From Flavobacterium sp. (GTDB lineage: Bacteria > Bacteroidota > Bacteroidia > Flavobacteriales > Flavobacteriaceae), in assembly GCA_015478765.1 (NCBI GenBank), contig JADMKR010000158.1:1-20365 (forward strand): a DNA stretch of 20,365 nt, read 5' to 3'. Within the stretch, counting starts at the first letter, position 1. Every line of letters begins with the position of its first letter. This document shows, in pieces, positions 1-7,518 of the stretch. A program made the position numbers and the translations under genes. Below the pieces are notes generated by a model, which saw only the letters and a list, made by a program, of their open reading frames with translations, was not told the DNA's origin and ran no database searches.

Positions 1-8
1 GGGTACTT

Positions 9-38
9 AAAAACCTCTCTTTTCGAGAGGTTTTTTTT
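9..38 (+). terminator. Intrinsic terminator hairpin in repeat unit 1
   Basis: The stem CCTCTC (14-19) pairs with GAGAGG (25-30) around a TTTTC loop. The flanking A-run (9-13) extends the stem against the T-run (31-38). The eight T residues on the plus strand suit termination of a rightward transcript entering from outside the window. On the minus strand the tail is five T, so it could also act weakly leftwards. Confidence 0.75.
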
Positions 39-86
39 ATGGGTCGGAGTCAAACTCGCAGAGGAAGACTCCGGCTCCGGGTACTT

Positions 87-116
87 AAAAACCTCTCTTT
101 TCGAGAGGTTTTTTTT
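87..116 (+). terminator. Intrinsic terminator hairpin in repeat unit 2
   Basis: This is an exact copy of the hairpin at 9-38, shifted by 78 bp. The stem is CCTCTC/GAGAGG with a TTTTC loop and an eight-base T tail at 109-116. Two identical terminators in series suggest either strong insulation of the nuo operon end from a convergent neighbour, or simple duplication of the unit without selection. Confidence 0.75.
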
Positions 117-166
117 ATGGGTCGGAGTCAAACCCGCAGAGGAAGCCTCCGGCTCCGGTACTTAAC

Positions 167-193
167 AAAAAAAACTCCTTAATTAGGAGTTTT
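167..193 (-). terminator. Intrinsic terminator of the nuo operon
   Basis: On the minus strand the nine-base stem AAAACTCCT/AGGAGTTTT (185-193 against 171-179) closes a five-base loop and is followed by T residues from the A-run at 167-174. It lies about 35 bp beyond the nuoN stop codon, so it is the natural end of the complex I transcript. The A/T symmetry means it could also act on rightward transcription. Confidence 0.85.
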
Positions 194-227
194 ATGATTC
201 TATTGATTGTCTTTTGGCTTTCGGTAT

Positions 228-1601
228 CTATGGAAATAAGCCCAACAACAATGACGGCGCAAAGCCCAATATCAGATTTAATGTTATCGCTATCACCGCT
301 ACAGTCGCGAAAAGACGTGATGACTGCGGTCGGTCGATTGTTTTTTCCTTTGTATACATCGCCAAGATCAGCTTAAAGTAATAGCCTATACTGATGATTG
401 AGTTGATTACCGCAGCAATCACCACAACCAAAAATCCGGATTCTATTGTCTCGGTGAACAGTGAAAACTTCGCAAAAAATCCGGCGAAAATCGGTATCCC
501 TGCCATCGACAATAGGGCGGAAGTCAGCATGGCTGCCAATAACGGATTCGTTTTTCCAAGTCCGTTGAAATTATTAATATCTTCATTGTCCTTGTTTTGG
601 CAAACGAACAGCAGCACGCTAAACGCTGCAATCCCGGCCAGCGCATAAGCAGCCGTATAATACAACAGGATTCCTGCCATATCATTATTGCCTAGCAAAG
701 TCATCAGCATAAATCCTGCATGCGAAATTCCCGAGAAGGCCAGCATCCGTTTTACATTCGTCTGACGCAACGCCATGATATTGCCGACAGTCATCGATAA
801 GATTGATACAACCGCTATCAGCGTCCCGAAGACATCAGAATACGGCACATGCATATCCATCAGCAATTTATACAATGCAGCCATCGCAGTCACTTTAGCC
901 AGCGTACTCATGGTTGCAGTAGTTAGTGCTGGAGAACCTTCATAGACATCGGGTGCCCACATGTGGAAAGGTACGGCCGCAATTTTGAATAACATGCCAA
1001 TGACCATTAGTATTAAACCTATGAAAAACCAGCGATCTGGCAATTCAGCCGATAAAGTTAATTCGCTAATTTCAGCAATATCGAAAGTGCCCATGGCACC
1101 GTAAATCAGGCAGATTCCGAACAACAAAATACCGGAGGCGAAGGCGCCCATCAGGAAATATTTCATTCCCGCTTCGTTGCTTTTAATTTCAAGTCGGTTG
1201 CTTGACGCCAAAATGTACAGTGCTATCGACAGGATTTCGAGGCCTAGAAAGAACATTGCCAGGTTTCCAAAAGACACCATTGCAACCGCTCCGGCCAAAA
1301 GGAATATTTTAATGGCAATAAAATCGGAAATTTTGCTTTGCTGCGTATGATAGAAATTTCGGCTCATGGCCACCAGGAATATGGTAAGCACTATGAATAA
1401 ACTTGAGAAAGTGACCGAGTAGTTGTTCACCACAACCATATTATTGTAATAGGATGCCGGTGCATCGAATTCTGAAATTGTTAAACCTAAAACTCCGAAC
1501 AGGCCTACTATAGTAACAGGTACGATGGCTTTTCTCACATTGAAAATTTCCAACAGGAGACAAATGACACCCAATCCGGTAATAGCTATTAATGTATACA
1601 T
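228..1601 (-). CDS. nuoN: NADH-quinone oxidoreductase subunit N (complex I membrane arm, antiporter-like)
   Basis: NuoN is one of three antiporter-like membrane subunits of complex I and forms a proton channel in the inner-membrane arm. The 457-residue protein is almost entirely hydrophobic helices, with a length usual for the family. Two hallmarks are visible: a membrane glutamate in LGLEILS (E122) and the broken-helix lysine in MLFKIAAVPFHMW (K206), followed by APDVYEGSP, which is characteristic of NuoN. It is the last gene of the operon, 15 bp after nuoM, with the operon terminator about 35 bp beyond its TAG stop. The start ATG at 1601 gives the expected short N-terminus leading into the first helix. 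Identification is secure from sequence motifs and operon position. Confidence 0.96.
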   Translation of the reverse strand: MYTLIAITGLGVICLLLEIFNVRKAIVPVTIVGLFGVLGLTISEFDAPASYYNNMVVVNNYSVTFSSLFIVLTIFLVAMSRNFYHTQQSKISDFIAIKIFLLAGAVAMVSFGNLAMFFLGLEILSIALYILASSNRLEIKSNEAGMKYFLMGAFASGILLFGICLIYGAMGTFDIAEISELTLSAELPDRWFFIGLILMVIGMLFKIAAVPFHMWAPDVYEGSPALTTATMSTLAKVTAMAALYKLLMDMHVPYSDVFGTLIAVVSILSMTVGNIMALRQTNVKRMLAFSGISHAGFMLMTLLGNNDMAGILLYYTAAYALAGIAAFSVLLFVCQNKDNEDINNFNGLGKTNPLLAAMLTSALLSMAGIPIFAGFFAKFSLFTETIESGFLVVVIAAVINSIISIGYYFKLILAMYTKEKTIDRPQSSRLFATVAVIAITLNLILGFAPSLLLGLFP

Positions 1602-1616
1602 CTTAAATATGACGGG

Positions 1617-3053
1617 TTAACGATTTATAAAAACTAATATCTGTTGCAATGACGGCGTGATCAGGTCGCTGATTGGTTTCGGATACAGTCCGAAGAAAAA
1701 CAAAACGCCAACAATAATTACCATTACGGCAGTTTCGTGAATATTCAGGTCGGCAAACGGTTTTGTATTGGTCTCGCCCAACATGGTGTGCTGATACATT
1801 TTCAGCATGTAGTAAGCTCCGAGAATAATCGTTAGTCCGCCCAAGATTGCCAACCAAATATCGACTTGTGAAAGTCCGTACAGCACCATAAACTCGCCAA
1901 CAAAGTTGAAAGTCGACGGCAAGGCGACCGATGCCAATACCAAAATCATGAACATCGACGAGAATTTCGGTGTCATCGTTCTGATTCCGCCTAAATTCGC
2001 AATTTCATTGGTAGCGTAACGGCGATAAATGATTTCAGCTGCGAAGAATAATCCCACGATTACAAAACCGTGCGCCATCATCTGTAAAACCGCACCGCGA
2101 AGTCCGTCAAGTGTAAGTGAATAAGCTCCGGCTGCAATCAGGCCAACGTGCGCCAATGACGAATAAGCCAATAATCGCTTGATGTTCTTCTGCCGCAGAG
2201 CGACGATAGATCCGTAAATCACGCCTGCAATTCCGAGTCCGACCACAATGTATAATAATTCCTTTGCTGCACTTGGCGCAATCGGCAACTGCCAACGAAT
2301 AACGCTATACAATCCCATTTTAAGCATTATTCCCGAAAGCAACATTGTACCAACTGCTGGCGCTTTTTGATACACAGCAACCTGCCAGGTGTGAAATGGA
2401 ATTAGCGGGATTTTAATCGCATATGCCAGGAAGAATGCTCCGTAAATCCAAAGTTGTTCGGTATGTGTCAACTGAATTCCCATTAAATCGCCAATTAGGA
2501 AACTGCCGGCTTTCTGATATAAGTAAGCGAATGCAACCAGCATAAACAATGAGCCGGCGAAAGTATAAATGAAAAACTTGATGACTGCTTTTTTGCGTTG
2601 CTCGGCATCGCCATGACCCCAAACAAGTGCAATGAAATAAATCGGTATAAGGGCAAGCTCCCAAAAGATATAGTATAAAAAACCATCGGCGGCAAGGAAT
2701 GTCCCTGCCATTGCAAATGCCATAAATACTACCAATGCGTAGAAACTTCGGGCATTTTGGATTATACTGCCAAACGATGAATAAATTATCAGTGGAACCA
2801 AAGCGGTGGTAAACAAAAGCATCGCCAGTGAGAATCCGTCGCCTTGAAACGCCAGGTAAATCTGCGGTTTAGCTACCCATAATTTCGAATAGCCGATCGC
2901 TTCGCCTGCATTGAACTGTGAGAGAAGCATTACTGATCCCGCCAGCGCAGCTACGCTGAAGAACAAGGCTACACGCGCGGCCAGTTTATCACCCGAAAAA
3001 TAGGTGATAATGGAACCGGCTAAGAGTAAAATCAGAATATAAGTTACATCCAT
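1617..3053 (-). CDS. nuoM: NADH-quinone oxidoreductase subunit M (complex I membrane arm, antiporter-like)
   Basis: NuoM is a second antiporter-like proton-pumping subunit in the membrane arm, between NuoN and NuoL. The 478-residue protein is a stack of about 14 hydrophobic helices. It keeps the family's membrane glutamate (E132 in IFWELALIP) and the lysine before the broken helix (K214 in YAIKIPLIPFHTW), and ends that region with GTMLLSGIMLKMG, typical of NuoM. The normally strong WLPDAH motif after HTW is replaced by QVAVYQK (224-230) without changing the spacing. The gene lies 10 bp after nuoL and 15 bp before nuoN, so the three are surely co-transcribed. Start ATG at 3053 leads straight into helix 1. 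Confidence 0.96.
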   Translation of the reverse strand: MDVTYILILLLAGSIITYFSGDKLAARVALFFSVAALAGSVMLLSQFNAGEAIGYSKLWVAKPQIYLAFQGDGFSLAMLLFTTALVPLIIYSSFGSIIQNARSFYALVVFMAFAMAGTFLAADGFLYYIFWELALIPIYFIALVWGHGDAEQRKKAVIKFFIYTFAGSLFMLVAFAYLYQKAGSFLIGDLMGIQLTHTEQLWIYGAFFLAYAIKIPLIPFHTWQVAVYQKAPAVGTMLLSGIMLKMGLYSVIRWQLPIAPSAAKELLYIVVGLGIAGVIYGSIVALRQKNIKRLLAYSSLAHVGLIAAGAYSLTLDGLRGAVLQMMAHGFVIVGLFFAAEIIYRRYATNEIANLGGIRTMTPKFSSMFMILVLASVALPSTFNFVGEFMVLYGLSQVDIWLAILGGLTIILGAYYMLKMYQHTMLGETNTKPFADLNIHETAVMVIIVGVLFFFGLYPKPISDLITPSLQQILVFINR

Positions 3054-3063
3054 TACTGAGAAA

Positions 3064-4959
3064 TTATTGTGCTAAAATTAAATACGAAACAATTACACTA
3101 AAGCCGATCACGAAAACGAACAGATAAAGACCGACACTACCGTTTTGCAGAAAGCGACCGCGTGCACTAATTGATTGCGCCACGCTTCCGAAACCAAACA
3201 CAACAGCGGTCAATGCGGTTTCAACCTTATCTCTAAAGAAACGCGACATGGCGTTTATCGGCTTGATGATTATGGCATTGTATGTTTCGTCAACGTAATA
3301 CTTGTTGTACAATACTTTATTGAATCCGGTGATTTGAGCATCTTCCGGCGGAACCATGCCCTTTTTGAAGTAAGTCATATAGGCCAATCCAATTCCGATC
3401 AATCCGCCTAAAACCGCAAAGCCCATCAATGTGTATTCGGTTGCACCAAAATGGTGTCCGTGAGAAACCGTCGCCAATACCGGCGCCAGATAATCATTCA
3501 GCCAACTGTTGCCGGGAATGCTCAATGCGCCGCCAATCGTAGCTAATATCGCTAGTACGATGAGGGGAATGGTTATCAACGACGGACTCTCATGCAAATG
3601 ATGTTTTTGCTCGGGTGTTCCTCGGAAATCCCTGAAAAAAGTCAGGTACAACAATCGGAACATATAAAAAGCGGTCATGATCGACGCCAAAGAGGCCAGG
3701 GCCCACAATGCTTTATTGTGCTGGAAGGCAACCATCAGAATCTCATCTTTCGAGAAAAATCCTGAGAATGGCGGAATACCTGAAATAGCCAACGACGAAA
3801 TCAAGAACGTCACAAATGTAATTTTCATAACGGTTTTCAGCCCGCCCATTCGGCGCATGTCCTGCTCGCCGCCCATCGCGTGAATCACCGATCCCGATCC
3901 TAAGAACAAGCACGCTTTAAAGAACGCATGTGTGATTACGTGGAATACGGCAACTTCATAAGCGCCCAATCCCAAAGCCAGAAACATCAGTCCAAGTTGC
4001 GAAACGGTCGAATAGGCAAGTACTTTTTTGATGTCGTTCTGCACCAATCCGATGGTGGCTGCAACCAAAGCAGTCACGGCACCAACAATCGCAATGATGT
4101 TATTGACCAAATGCATCGCATCAACGTTGATCCCGAAAAGGAAATCCATTCTGGTGATCATGAAGATTCCGGCCGTAACCATCGTAGCGGCGTGGATCAG
4201 GGCCGACACCGGCGTAGGTCCGGCCATCGCATCCGGAAGCCATGTGTATAACGGAATCTGGGCACTCTTACCGCAAGCTCCTATAAATAACGCGAGCGCA
4301 GCCCAGGCAAGCATCGTCGTATCGGCAGTTCCGGCCGTGATAGCGACTTTCATTCCGGTGAAGTCAACCGTCGAAAATGCAGCGCCAAGTAAAAAGATAC
4401 CAACAAGGAAACCTAAGTCGCCAATTCGGTTCATGATGAATGCCTTTTTCGCAGCATCATTGTAATCGTGTCGTTTGTGCCAGAATCCAATCAGTAAATA
4501 CGAACACAATCCGACGCCTTCCCACCCAATGAACATCACCAACAAGTTGCTTCCCGTAACCAATGTGATCATGAAAAATATAAACAGATTCAGGTATGCG
4601 AAATATTTGTGGAAATTCTCATCGTCATGCATGTAACTGATCGAATACATGTGTATCAAGGCGCCAATACCGGTAACAAACATCAGCCATAGCAGCGATA
4701 ATTGATCGAGCAAAATCCCGAAATCCACCCTGAAATTGCTGATCTGTATCCAGTCAAACAATGACACCGCAATCGGTGTTTTGGTTTGGTTTATCTGAAT
4801 GAAGAAAAACAACGTAACAAAAAATGAAACCGCAACCGATAAAGTCGCCACCGTTCCTGATACGCCTTTACCAACCTGCTTTCCAAAAAATACGTTGAAC
4901 AAAAACCCGAAGAATGGGGCCAATAATAATAGTAGAATCAAACCTGTATCTGTCTCCAT
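3064..4959 (-). CDS. nuoL: NADH-quinone oxidoreductase subunit L (complex I membrane arm, antiporter-like)
   Basis: NuoL is the distal and largest antiporter-like subunit of complex I, a proton channel with a C-terminal lateral helix that braces the membrane arm. Its 631 residues fit the family. Visible marks are the glutamate in FIGWEGVGLCSYLLIGFW (E147), the lysine in GKSAQIPLYTWLPDAM (K230), AGPTPVSALIHAATMV immediately after it, and HAFFKACLFLGSG with a further helix lysine. The C-terminal part (about 500-631) carries the extra helices that distinguish NuoL from NuoM and NuoN. It begins 6 bp after nuoK ends. MrpA and MrpD antiporter subunits are homologues, but the neighbours make NuoL certain. 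Confidence 0.97.
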   Translation of the reverse strand: METDTGLILLLLLAPFFGFLFNVFFGKQVGKGVSGTVATLSVAVSFFVTLFFFIQINQTKTPIAVSLFDWIQISNFRVDFGILLDQLSLLWLMFVTGIGALIHMYSISYMHDDENFHKYFAYLNLFIFFMITLVTGSNLLVMFIGWEGVGLCSYLLIGFWHKRHDYNDAAKKAFIMNRIGDLGFLVGIFLLGAAFSTVDFTGMKVAITAGTADTTMLAWAALALFIGACGKSAQIPLYTWLPDAMAGPTPVSALIHAATMVTAGIFMITRMDFLFGINVDAMHLVNNIIAIVGAVTALVAATIGLVQNDIKKVLAYSTVSQLGLMFLALGLGAYEVAVFHVITHAFFKACLFLGSGSVIHAMGGEQDMRRMGGLKTVMKITFVTFLISSLAISGIPPFSGFFSKDEILMVAFQHNKALWALASLASIMTAFYMFRLLYLTFFRDFRGTPEQKHHLHESPSLITIPLIVLAILATIGGALSIPGNSWLNDYLAPVLATVSHGHHFGATEYTLMGFAVLGGLIGIGLAYMTYFKKGMVPPEDAQITGFNKVLYNKYYVDETYNAIIIKPINAMSRFFRDKVETALTAVVFGFGSVAQSISARGRFLQNGSVGLYLFVFVIGFSVIVSYLILAQ

Positions 4960-4965
4960 TCCGGA

Positions 4966-5286
4966 TTATCCTTTTAAATTTTTTAAATCATCAATATCGA
5001 TCGACCCGATGTTCCTGAAGATCGAAACCACAATCGCTAATCCAACGGCAACTTCCGCCGCCGCCACAGCCATCGAGAAAAACACGAATACCTGTCCGGA
5101 CGCATCCTGATGGTACGTCGAAAATGCTACAAACAATAAATTCACCGCATTCAACATAATCTCGATCGACATAAATACTACGATTGCATTTCTTCTGTAC
5201 AACACGCCGAATACGCCAATACAGAATAATGCCGTGGCCAGGAAAATGTAATTTTCGATGCCAATCTGATTCAGTATATTATCCAT
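4966..5286 (-). CDS. nuoK: NADH-quinone oxidoreductase subunit K
   Basis: NuoK is a small three-helix membrane subunit of complex I. Conserved acidic residues in its helices link the quinone site to the antiporter-like subunits. I place the start at the ATG at 5286 (protein begins MDNILNQIGIENYIFLATAL), giving 106 residues, the normal size. A more upstream in-frame ATG at 5328 would add a basic, cysteine-containing 14-residue leader lying deep inside nuoJ, unlike the family. With the chosen start the gene overlaps the nuoJ stop by 8 bp (ATGGATAA), a usual translational-coupling arrangement. The motif VFMSIEIMLNAVNLLFVAFS carries the key helix glutamate. A second glutamate sits in AVAAAEVAVGLAIVV. 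Confidence 0.96.
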   Translation of the reverse strand: MDNILNQIGIENYIFLATALFCIGVFGVLYRRNAIVVFMSIEIMLNAVNLLFVAFSTYHQDASGQVFVFFSMAVAAAEVAVGLAIVVSIFRNIGSIDIDDLKNLKG

Positions 5287-5797
5287 TTCTCTGCGTTTTT
5301 TCTTTTTTAGACAATAACACCGCGCCAATCATTGCCGTCAGCAACAATACGGTAGCAAACTCAAACGGAACCATATATTCGTTCATCAGCACCTGGCCCA
5401 AAACTTTGATCGATTGGAAATCTTCGCCCGTAGTAGGGTACTCTCCAACAATCGGTTTCGATTTTACAAAAGCCGCCAGCAACACCAACGCCAGTATGCA
5501 CGCGGCAACCACTGCTGCAATCTTGCTCAGCGCCGCTTTGTGAGGTTCGTTTTCCTTGTTCAGATTCATCAACATAATCGTAAATAGGAATAAAACCATG
5601 ATGGCGCCCGAGTAAACGATGATGTGAACTACTGCCAAGAATTGCGCATTGAACATCAGGTAATGGCCGGCAATCGAAAAGAAACTGATCACAAGATAAA
5701 TGGCGCTGTGAATGGTGTTTTTGCTAAGGATCGTCATCAGTGCCGAAGCCAGCGTAATCGCGGCCATAACACAGAAAATAATTAAGGTAGCCGACAT
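5279..5797 (-). CDS. nuoJ: NADH-quinone oxidoreductase subunit J
   Basis: NuoJ is a five-helix membrane subunit of complex I whose third helix rearranges during turnover. The 172-residue protein is hydrophobic throughout and carries the family pattern NAQFLAVVHIIVYSGAIMVL (about residues 49-68), with the conserved tyrosine, serine and glycine of that helix. The length matches the family. Its ATG overlaps the nuoI stop codon by one base (TAATG), and its own stop overlaps the nuoK start, so I, J and K are tightly coupled. The C-terminus ends in a charged KKEKTQRNG tail on the membrane surface. Confidence 0.95.
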   Translation of the reverse strand: MSATLIIFCVMAAITLASALMTILSKNTIHSAIYLVISFFSIAGHYLMFNAQFLAVVHIIVYSGAIMVLFLFTIMLMNLNKENEPHKAALSKIAAVVAACILALVLLAAFVKSKPIVGEYPTTGEDFQSIKVLGQVLMNEYMVPFEFATVLLLTAMIGAVLLSKKEKTQRNG

Positions 5798-6342
5798 TAG
5801 TTATTGAGTTTTGATTGAGAATTTTTCATCGCCTCGGTTAATGGCATTACTAATTTGTCTTTGCCGTAAATGAAGTCGGTTCGGTCGTAACTCGATGCGA
5901 CAAGTTTTTTCGATTCTGTTAGGTAAATCGCGTCTTTAGGGCATGCCTCTTCACACAATCCGCAGAAAATGCATCGAAGCATGTTGATTTCATAAACCGA
6001 CGCATACTTTTCCTCACGGTACAAATGTTTCTCTTCCGGCTTGCGCTCGGCAGCCGTCATGGTAATTGCCTCTGCCGGGCACGACAATGCGCATAATCCG
6101 CATGCCGTACAATTCTCGCGACCGTGTTCATCGCGCTTCAATATATGTTGTCCGCGCCAAACATCGCTGCGCTCGCGCACATGCTCCGGATATTGAACCG
6201 TAGCCTGCCGTGTGAACAAGTGCTTGACCGTAATGAAAAGTCCTTTGACGATCGCCACCAAATACAGGCTTTCCCAAAAAGTCATCTTTTTGTTCGAAAC
6301 CTCTTTCCGGCGACCCGATAGTGATATTGTTTCTATTGACAT
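5797..6342 (-). CDS. nuoI: NADH-quinone oxidoreductase subunit I (two [4Fe-4S] ferredoxin-like)
   Basis: NuoI is the peripheral-arm subunit that carries clusters N6a and N6b, passing electrons from NuoG towards N2 in NuoB. Two ferredoxin motifs are complete: CTACGLCALSCP (C78, C81, C84, C88) and CIFCGLCEEACP (C124, C127, C130, C134). The first 45 residues contain an amphipathic stretch that anchors the protein near the membrane. The length, 181 residues, is usual. The start at 6342 gives the N-terminus MSIETISLSGRRKEVSNK; an internal Met at residue 20 is a less likely alternative. It is separated from nuoH by a 140-bp gap containing a repeat element, but is fused by overlap to nuoJ. Confidence 0.97.
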   Translation of the reverse strand: MSIETISLSGRRKEVSNKKMTFWESLYLVAIVKGLFITVKHLFTRQATVQYPEHVRERSDVWRGQHILKRDEHGRENCTACGLCALSCPAEAITMTAAERKPEEKHLYREEKYASVYEINMLRCIFCGLCEEACPKDAIYLTESKKLVASSYDRTDFIYGKDKLVMPLTEAMKNSQSKLNN

Positions 6343-6365
6343 TTTATTTTTTCTTTAGGAGCACA

Positions 6366-6470
6366 TGCCCCGTCTTTTCTATTCGTGTTTGGTCCCGCTT
6401 TCGCCTTTATCTTTGCTCCCCGCTGTCGCGGATTCACAAAGGATACCGGCTCTATCGCGGCTATTAGTGA
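6366..6470. repeat. Dispersed hairpin repeat element, copy A, inside the nuoH-nuoI gap
   Basis: The nuoH-nuoI gap (6343-6482) contains a structured block. TATCTTTG (6408-6415) faces CAAAGGATA (6437-6445), and inside lies a perfect CCGC-TGTC-GCGG hairpin (6420-6431). The block aligns along its length with the block at 15911-16003: read on the minus strand both show TATCCTTT, then a variable GC-rich loop containing GGGAGC, then AAAGATA, then GCGAA. I recognise this as a type of dispersed intergenic repeat common in flavobacterial genomes, from general familiarity and not from a search. The outer limits are approximate. The hairpin sits in the middle of an operon, so it could pause transcription or affect mRNA stability. 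Confidence 0.65.
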
Positions 6471-6482
6471 TGTTCCGGCCTT

Positions 6483-7517
6483 CTAAGAATCTGCCCAAAG
6501 GATCACAAATCCGGTGATGAATATATTCAGTATCGCAAGCGGAATCAGCACCTTCCATCCCAATCGCATCAATTGGTCGTAGCGGAATCTCGGTATCGTC
6601 CAGCGAACCCACATAAAGAAGAAGATGAAGAAACAGATTTTGGCAAACAATACAAATATTCCTATGATATTCGCCGGGTTAACCCCCCAGTTATCTACCG
6701 CCCACTGCATTCCGGGATAATTGTAAGCCCCGAAATAAAGTACGGCCAATATCGTTGATGAGATGAACATCGCGGCATATTCGGCAAACAAATAAAAGCC
6801 CATCCGCATTGACGAGTATTCGGTGTGGTAACCGCCTATAAGCTCGGCCTCACACTCAGCCAGGTCAAATGGCGTACGGTTGGTTTCGGCAAACGAACAA
6901 ACCAAAAATATGATAAAACCCAACGGCTGATAAAATACATTCCAGTTCATTCCTGCTTGCTGCAATGATATTTCGCGCAAACTCAATGTGCCCGACATCA
7001 TAAGCAACGCAATGATCGAAAGTCCCATCGCCACTTCATACGAAATCATCTGCGATGCGGCGCGCATGGCGCTCATCAATGAGAACTTATTGTTTGACGC
7101 CCAGCCACCAATCATAATCCCATAAACTCCAACCGACAATACTCCGAAAACATACAATAACGCCACGTCGATATCGGTTGCCTGCAATATGATATCGCGG
7201 CCAAACAAATGCAGTTTGTCGCCCCACGGGATAACCGCGCTGGTCATTAAAGCGACACTCATTGAGATCGCGGGACCAACTACGAATAAGAATTTGTTGG
7301 GTGTATCGGGTAAGAATTCTTCTTTTGAGAACAGTTTTAAACCGTCGGCAAGTGGTTGTAAAATACCACCTTTTCCGGCACGGTTCGGGCCTACGCGGTC
7401 TTGAAGCCATGCAGCCACTTTGCGCTCGGCAAGTGTCGAGTACATCGCCATTAACATCGTGATCGCGAAAATGATAACGATGAAAATCCCTTTTTCTAAA
7501 ATAAGCGTACTGTCCAT
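6483..7517 (-). CDS. nuoH: NADH-quinone oxidoreductase subunit H (quinone-site membrane subunit)
   Basis: NuoH forms the membrane part of the quinone-binding chamber and links the peripheral arm to the proton-pumping arm. The 344-residue protein has about eight helices. Signature stretches are ERKVAAWLQDRVGPNRAG (31-48) in the first loop and SFAETNRTPFDLAECEAEL followed by GGYHTEYSSM, the acidic loop lining the quinone cavity. Both are fully conserved here. The ATG lies one base past the nuoG stop codon, so the two are tightly linked. The TAG stop at 6483 is followed by the repeat-filled gap before nuoI. Confidence 0.97.
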   Translation of the reverse strand: MDSTLILEKGIFIVIIFAITMLMAMYSTLAERKVAAWLQDRVGPNRAGKGGILQPLADGLKLFSKEEFLPDTPNKFLFVVGPAISMSVALMTSAVIPWGDKLHLFGRDIILQATDIDVALLYVFGVLSVGVYGIMIGGWASNNKFSLMSAMRAASQMISYEVAMGLSIIALLMMSGTLSLREISLQQAGMNWNVFYQPLGFIIFLVCSFAETNRTPFDLAECEAELIGGYHTEYSSMRMGFYLFAEYAAMFISSTILAVLYFGAYNYPGMQWAVDNWGVNPANIIGIFVLFAKICFFIFFFMWVRWTIPRFRYDQLMRLGWKVLIPLAILNIFITGFVILWADS

Positions 7518-7518
7518 A

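Larger units (their letters stand above)
1..161. repeat. Tandem 78-bp repeat, two full units plus a short third remnant
   Basis: Positions 1-78 and 79-156 are direct copies differing at only two bases (T56 versus C134, A68 versus C146). A third copy begins around 157, has lost one G, and diverges after the first nine or so bases. Each unit has an intrinsic-terminator hairpin (9-38 and 87-116) and a GC-rich core (41-80 and 119-158). In unit 1 the core has a 7-bp inverted repeat, CGGAGTC at 45-51 against GACTCCG at 67-73; the A-to-C change in unit 2 breaks it. The array begins at the window edge, so more copies may lie to the left. The core end, CTCCGGCTCCGGGTAC, looks superficially like a tRNA acceptor end, but no T-arm or other tRNA parts are present. 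Confidence 0.9.

Noticed and set aside
41..161. Degenerate tRNA genes in the 78-bp repeat
   Set aside because: Only the last 16 bases of the core look like an acceptor end; there is no T-arm, anticodon arm or matching 5' strand, and the unit is too short to hold both a tRNA and the terminator.
5287..5328. 14-residue N-terminal extension of NuoK
   Set aside because: It lies inside nuoJ and is a basic sequence unlike any NuoK N-terminus; the ATG at 5286 gives the usual size and an 8-bp overlap.
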